Assembly: GCA_023269615.1 (NCBI GenBank)
Contig: JAHFSY010000040.1
Coordinates: 1 to 40,773, forward strand
DNA length: 40,773 nucleotides
DNA from: Verrucomicrobiota bacterium
Lineage (GTDB): Bacteria; Verrucomicrobiota; Verrucomicrobiia; JABWAM01
Direction of reading: 5' to 3'
Positions 39,574 through 40,773 of the stretch are shown piece by piece; position 1 is the first letter of the stretch; every line of letters starts with the position of its first letter. The notes under the pieces were generated by a model. It searched no databases. It was not told the DNA's origin and worked only from the letters and a program-made list of their open reading frames with translations. Made by a program: the position numbers and the translations under genes.

Positions 39574-40773
39574 TTAATAAATCCTCAAATTATCCACCAT
39601 CACGCAGCGGCGGGTGCGTGCGAACGTTTTCGGGTTGGTGATCCCCTCGCCCGTCGGCGTGGCGATGGAATAACTGAGATACCCTTCGCCTCCGAGTCCG
39701 AGGCCCGACATGCAGGGGCCGTTCTTGATGAACACCGTGGTGTCGAGGGCGCGAGCCATGGCCGTCATGTGATTCACGTTGTGCGAATGGATGATGGAGG
39801 TGTGGCGGTAGTTGTGCTCCGCAATCTTCGAGGCAACGATTCCCTCCGTCACATCTTTCACGCGCACGATGGGGACGAAGGGCATCATCTGTTCCTCGAT
39901 GACGAAGACGTGAGACGCATCGGTTTCTGCGAAAAGCAGCTCGGTGCCGGGGCGGGCGTTGGCTCCCGCGTGTTGCGCGAGGACGGTTGCATCCCTGCCG
40001 ATGAGATCCCGGTTGATGACCGGCTCCGGGCAGCCGGCCCCGTGGCCGGCTTTGAAAGTGAACGCCGCCTTCGAGAGGCGATCAAGCTGGGAACCATTGA
40101 GTCGGAGCGCACCGTTTTTTTCCAGCGCGGACATCAGCGAGCTGGCAACGCGATCCACGACAAAGATTTCCTTTTCGCCGATGCAGAGCAGGTTGTTGTC
40201 ATAGGCCGCCCCCTTGATGATGGCTTTTGCGGCGCGATCCATGTCGGCAGTTTCGTCCACGAGCACGGGTGGATTTCCGGGGCCGGCGCAAATGGCGCGT
40301 TTGCCCGTCTGCATCGCGGCCTTCACCACGCCGGGACCACCAGTGACACAAAGCAGCCGGACGCTTTCATTTGCGCAAAGCGACTTGAACGAATCGAGGG
40401 TCGGCTGCTCGATGATGCAGATGAGATTTTCAATTCCGATGGCGCGGTGGATGGCCTCGTTGTAAGCGCGCACGGCCATGGCCGCGCAACGGGCGGCGCC
40501 GGGGTGCGCATTGAAAACCACCGAGTTGCCCGCTGCCACCATGTTGATCACGTTGCCGCTGAGCGTGGGGATGGAATGCGTCGAGGGTGTGATCGCACCG
40601 ATCACCCCAAAAGGCGTGTATTCCTCGAGCGTGATGCCGTGGTCGCCACTCACCGCGTAGGGCTTGATGAATTCCACGCCGGGCACGAGCTTGATGATCT
40701 TCAGTTTTTCGATCTTGTGATCGAGCCGTCCGATCTTCGTCTCGTTGAGCTCGATGCGCCCCCACTCCTCCGC
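39574..40773 (-). CDS. CoA-acylating aldehyde dehydrogenase (PduP-like), 5' end cut off
   Basis: The frame is open to the right window edge, 399 codons visible, first complete codons AEEWGRIELNETKIG. PduP-type enzymes turn lactaldehyde- or propionaldehyde-type aldehydes plus CoA and NAD into acyl-CoA inside microcompartments. The catalytic Cys is in YDNNLLCIGEKE. The CoA/NAD fold shows GVIGAITPSTHSIPT, VTGGPGVVKAAM and AGPGNPPVLVDETADM. The C-terminus ends RRCVMVDNLRIY. The N-terminal 60-100 residues, where an encapsulation peptide could lie, are outside. It is the upstream gene of the shell and aldolase genes. Confidence 0.93.
   Translation of the reverse strand, partial: AEEWGRIELNETKIGRLDHKIEKLKIIKLVPGVEFIKPYAVSGDHGITLEEYTPFGVIGAITPSTHSIPTLSGNVINMVAAGNSVVFNAHPGAARCAAMAVRAYNEAIHRAIGIENLICIIEQPTLDSFKSLCANESVRLLCVTGGPGVVKAAMQTGKRAICAGPGNPPVLVDETADMDRAAKAIIKGAAYDNNLLCIGEKEIFVVDRVASSLMSALEKNGALRLNGSQLDRLSKAAFTFKAGHGAGCPEPVINRDLIGRDATVLAQHAGANARPGTELLFAETDASHVFVIEEQMMPFVPIVRVKDVTEGIVASKIAEHNYRHTSIIHSHNVNHMTAMARALDTTVFIKNGPCMSGLGLGGEGYLSYSIATPTGEGITNPKTFARTRRCVMVDNLRIY

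Overview
The window looks like a chromosomal segment of a Verrucomicrobiota (PVC superphylum) bacterium. The main clues are a Planctomycetes-Verrucomicrobia-type (PV) bacterial microcompartment operon at the right end, a large sigma factor fused to an extracytoplasmic domain, and intergenic gaps filled with degenerate short-period repeats and REP-like palindromes. The DNA is GC-rich, so most long antisense frames are shadows. The assignment to phylum is an inference from gene content; there is no rRNA here.

Layout. (1) 1-9830, all on the minus strand: trpF-trpB, then a sugar-type ABC importer whose binding protein occurs twice (once alone, once fused to the MalF-like permease), a MalG-like permease with a very large extracytoplasmic insert, a peptidase-U32-like protein and an aldehyde dehydrogenase cut by the window edge. 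A trpB 3'-end fossil between the two binding-protein genes records a tandem duplication. No ABC ATPase and no trpA are present. (2) 10077-19081, housekeeping: acpP-fabF, rpmE-prfA, htrA, queA, argG, dnaX. (3) 19352-26427: two small exported proteins, a 999-residue membrane-anchored sigma factor, a MazEF-like toxin-antitoxin pair, hpt with a GluR0-like ligand-gated K+ channel, an NTF2-like exported protein and a small lipoprotein. (4) tRNA-Val(GAC) at 26573 with a copy of its 3' end 112 bp downstream. (5) 26802-32299: holA, a PgeF-like domain read in one frame with the C-terminal half of a split CarB, and an unknown membrane-anchored protein. (6) 32521-40773, minus strand: acylating aldehyde dehydrogenase (partial), two BMC-P shell proteins, class II aldolase with a probable encapsulation helix, malate/lactate-type dehydrogenase, then tightly packed DapA/NanA-family lyase, enolase-superfamily dehydratase, D-2-hydroxyacid dehydrogenase and a sialidase-fold protein.

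How it fits together. The right-hand operon would cleave a phosphorylated deoxysugar to an aldehyde and oxidise it inside a shell. The attached genes resemble a sugar-acid dehydratase/aldolase branch. The left operon looks like uptake of an oligosaccharide or sugar acid, ending in a semialdehyde dehydrogenase.

The most unusual signal is noncoding. At least fifteen arrays of imperfect 7-nt repeats, each with a different unit, sit in gaps and repeatedly touch or contain the stop codon of the neighbouring gene. Several occur as inverted pairs. In pgeF-carB such arrays form an open linker that joins two genes. Three REP-like palindrome families lie alongside them, one bracketing argG as 64-bp inverted repeats and one inserted in frame within pgeF.
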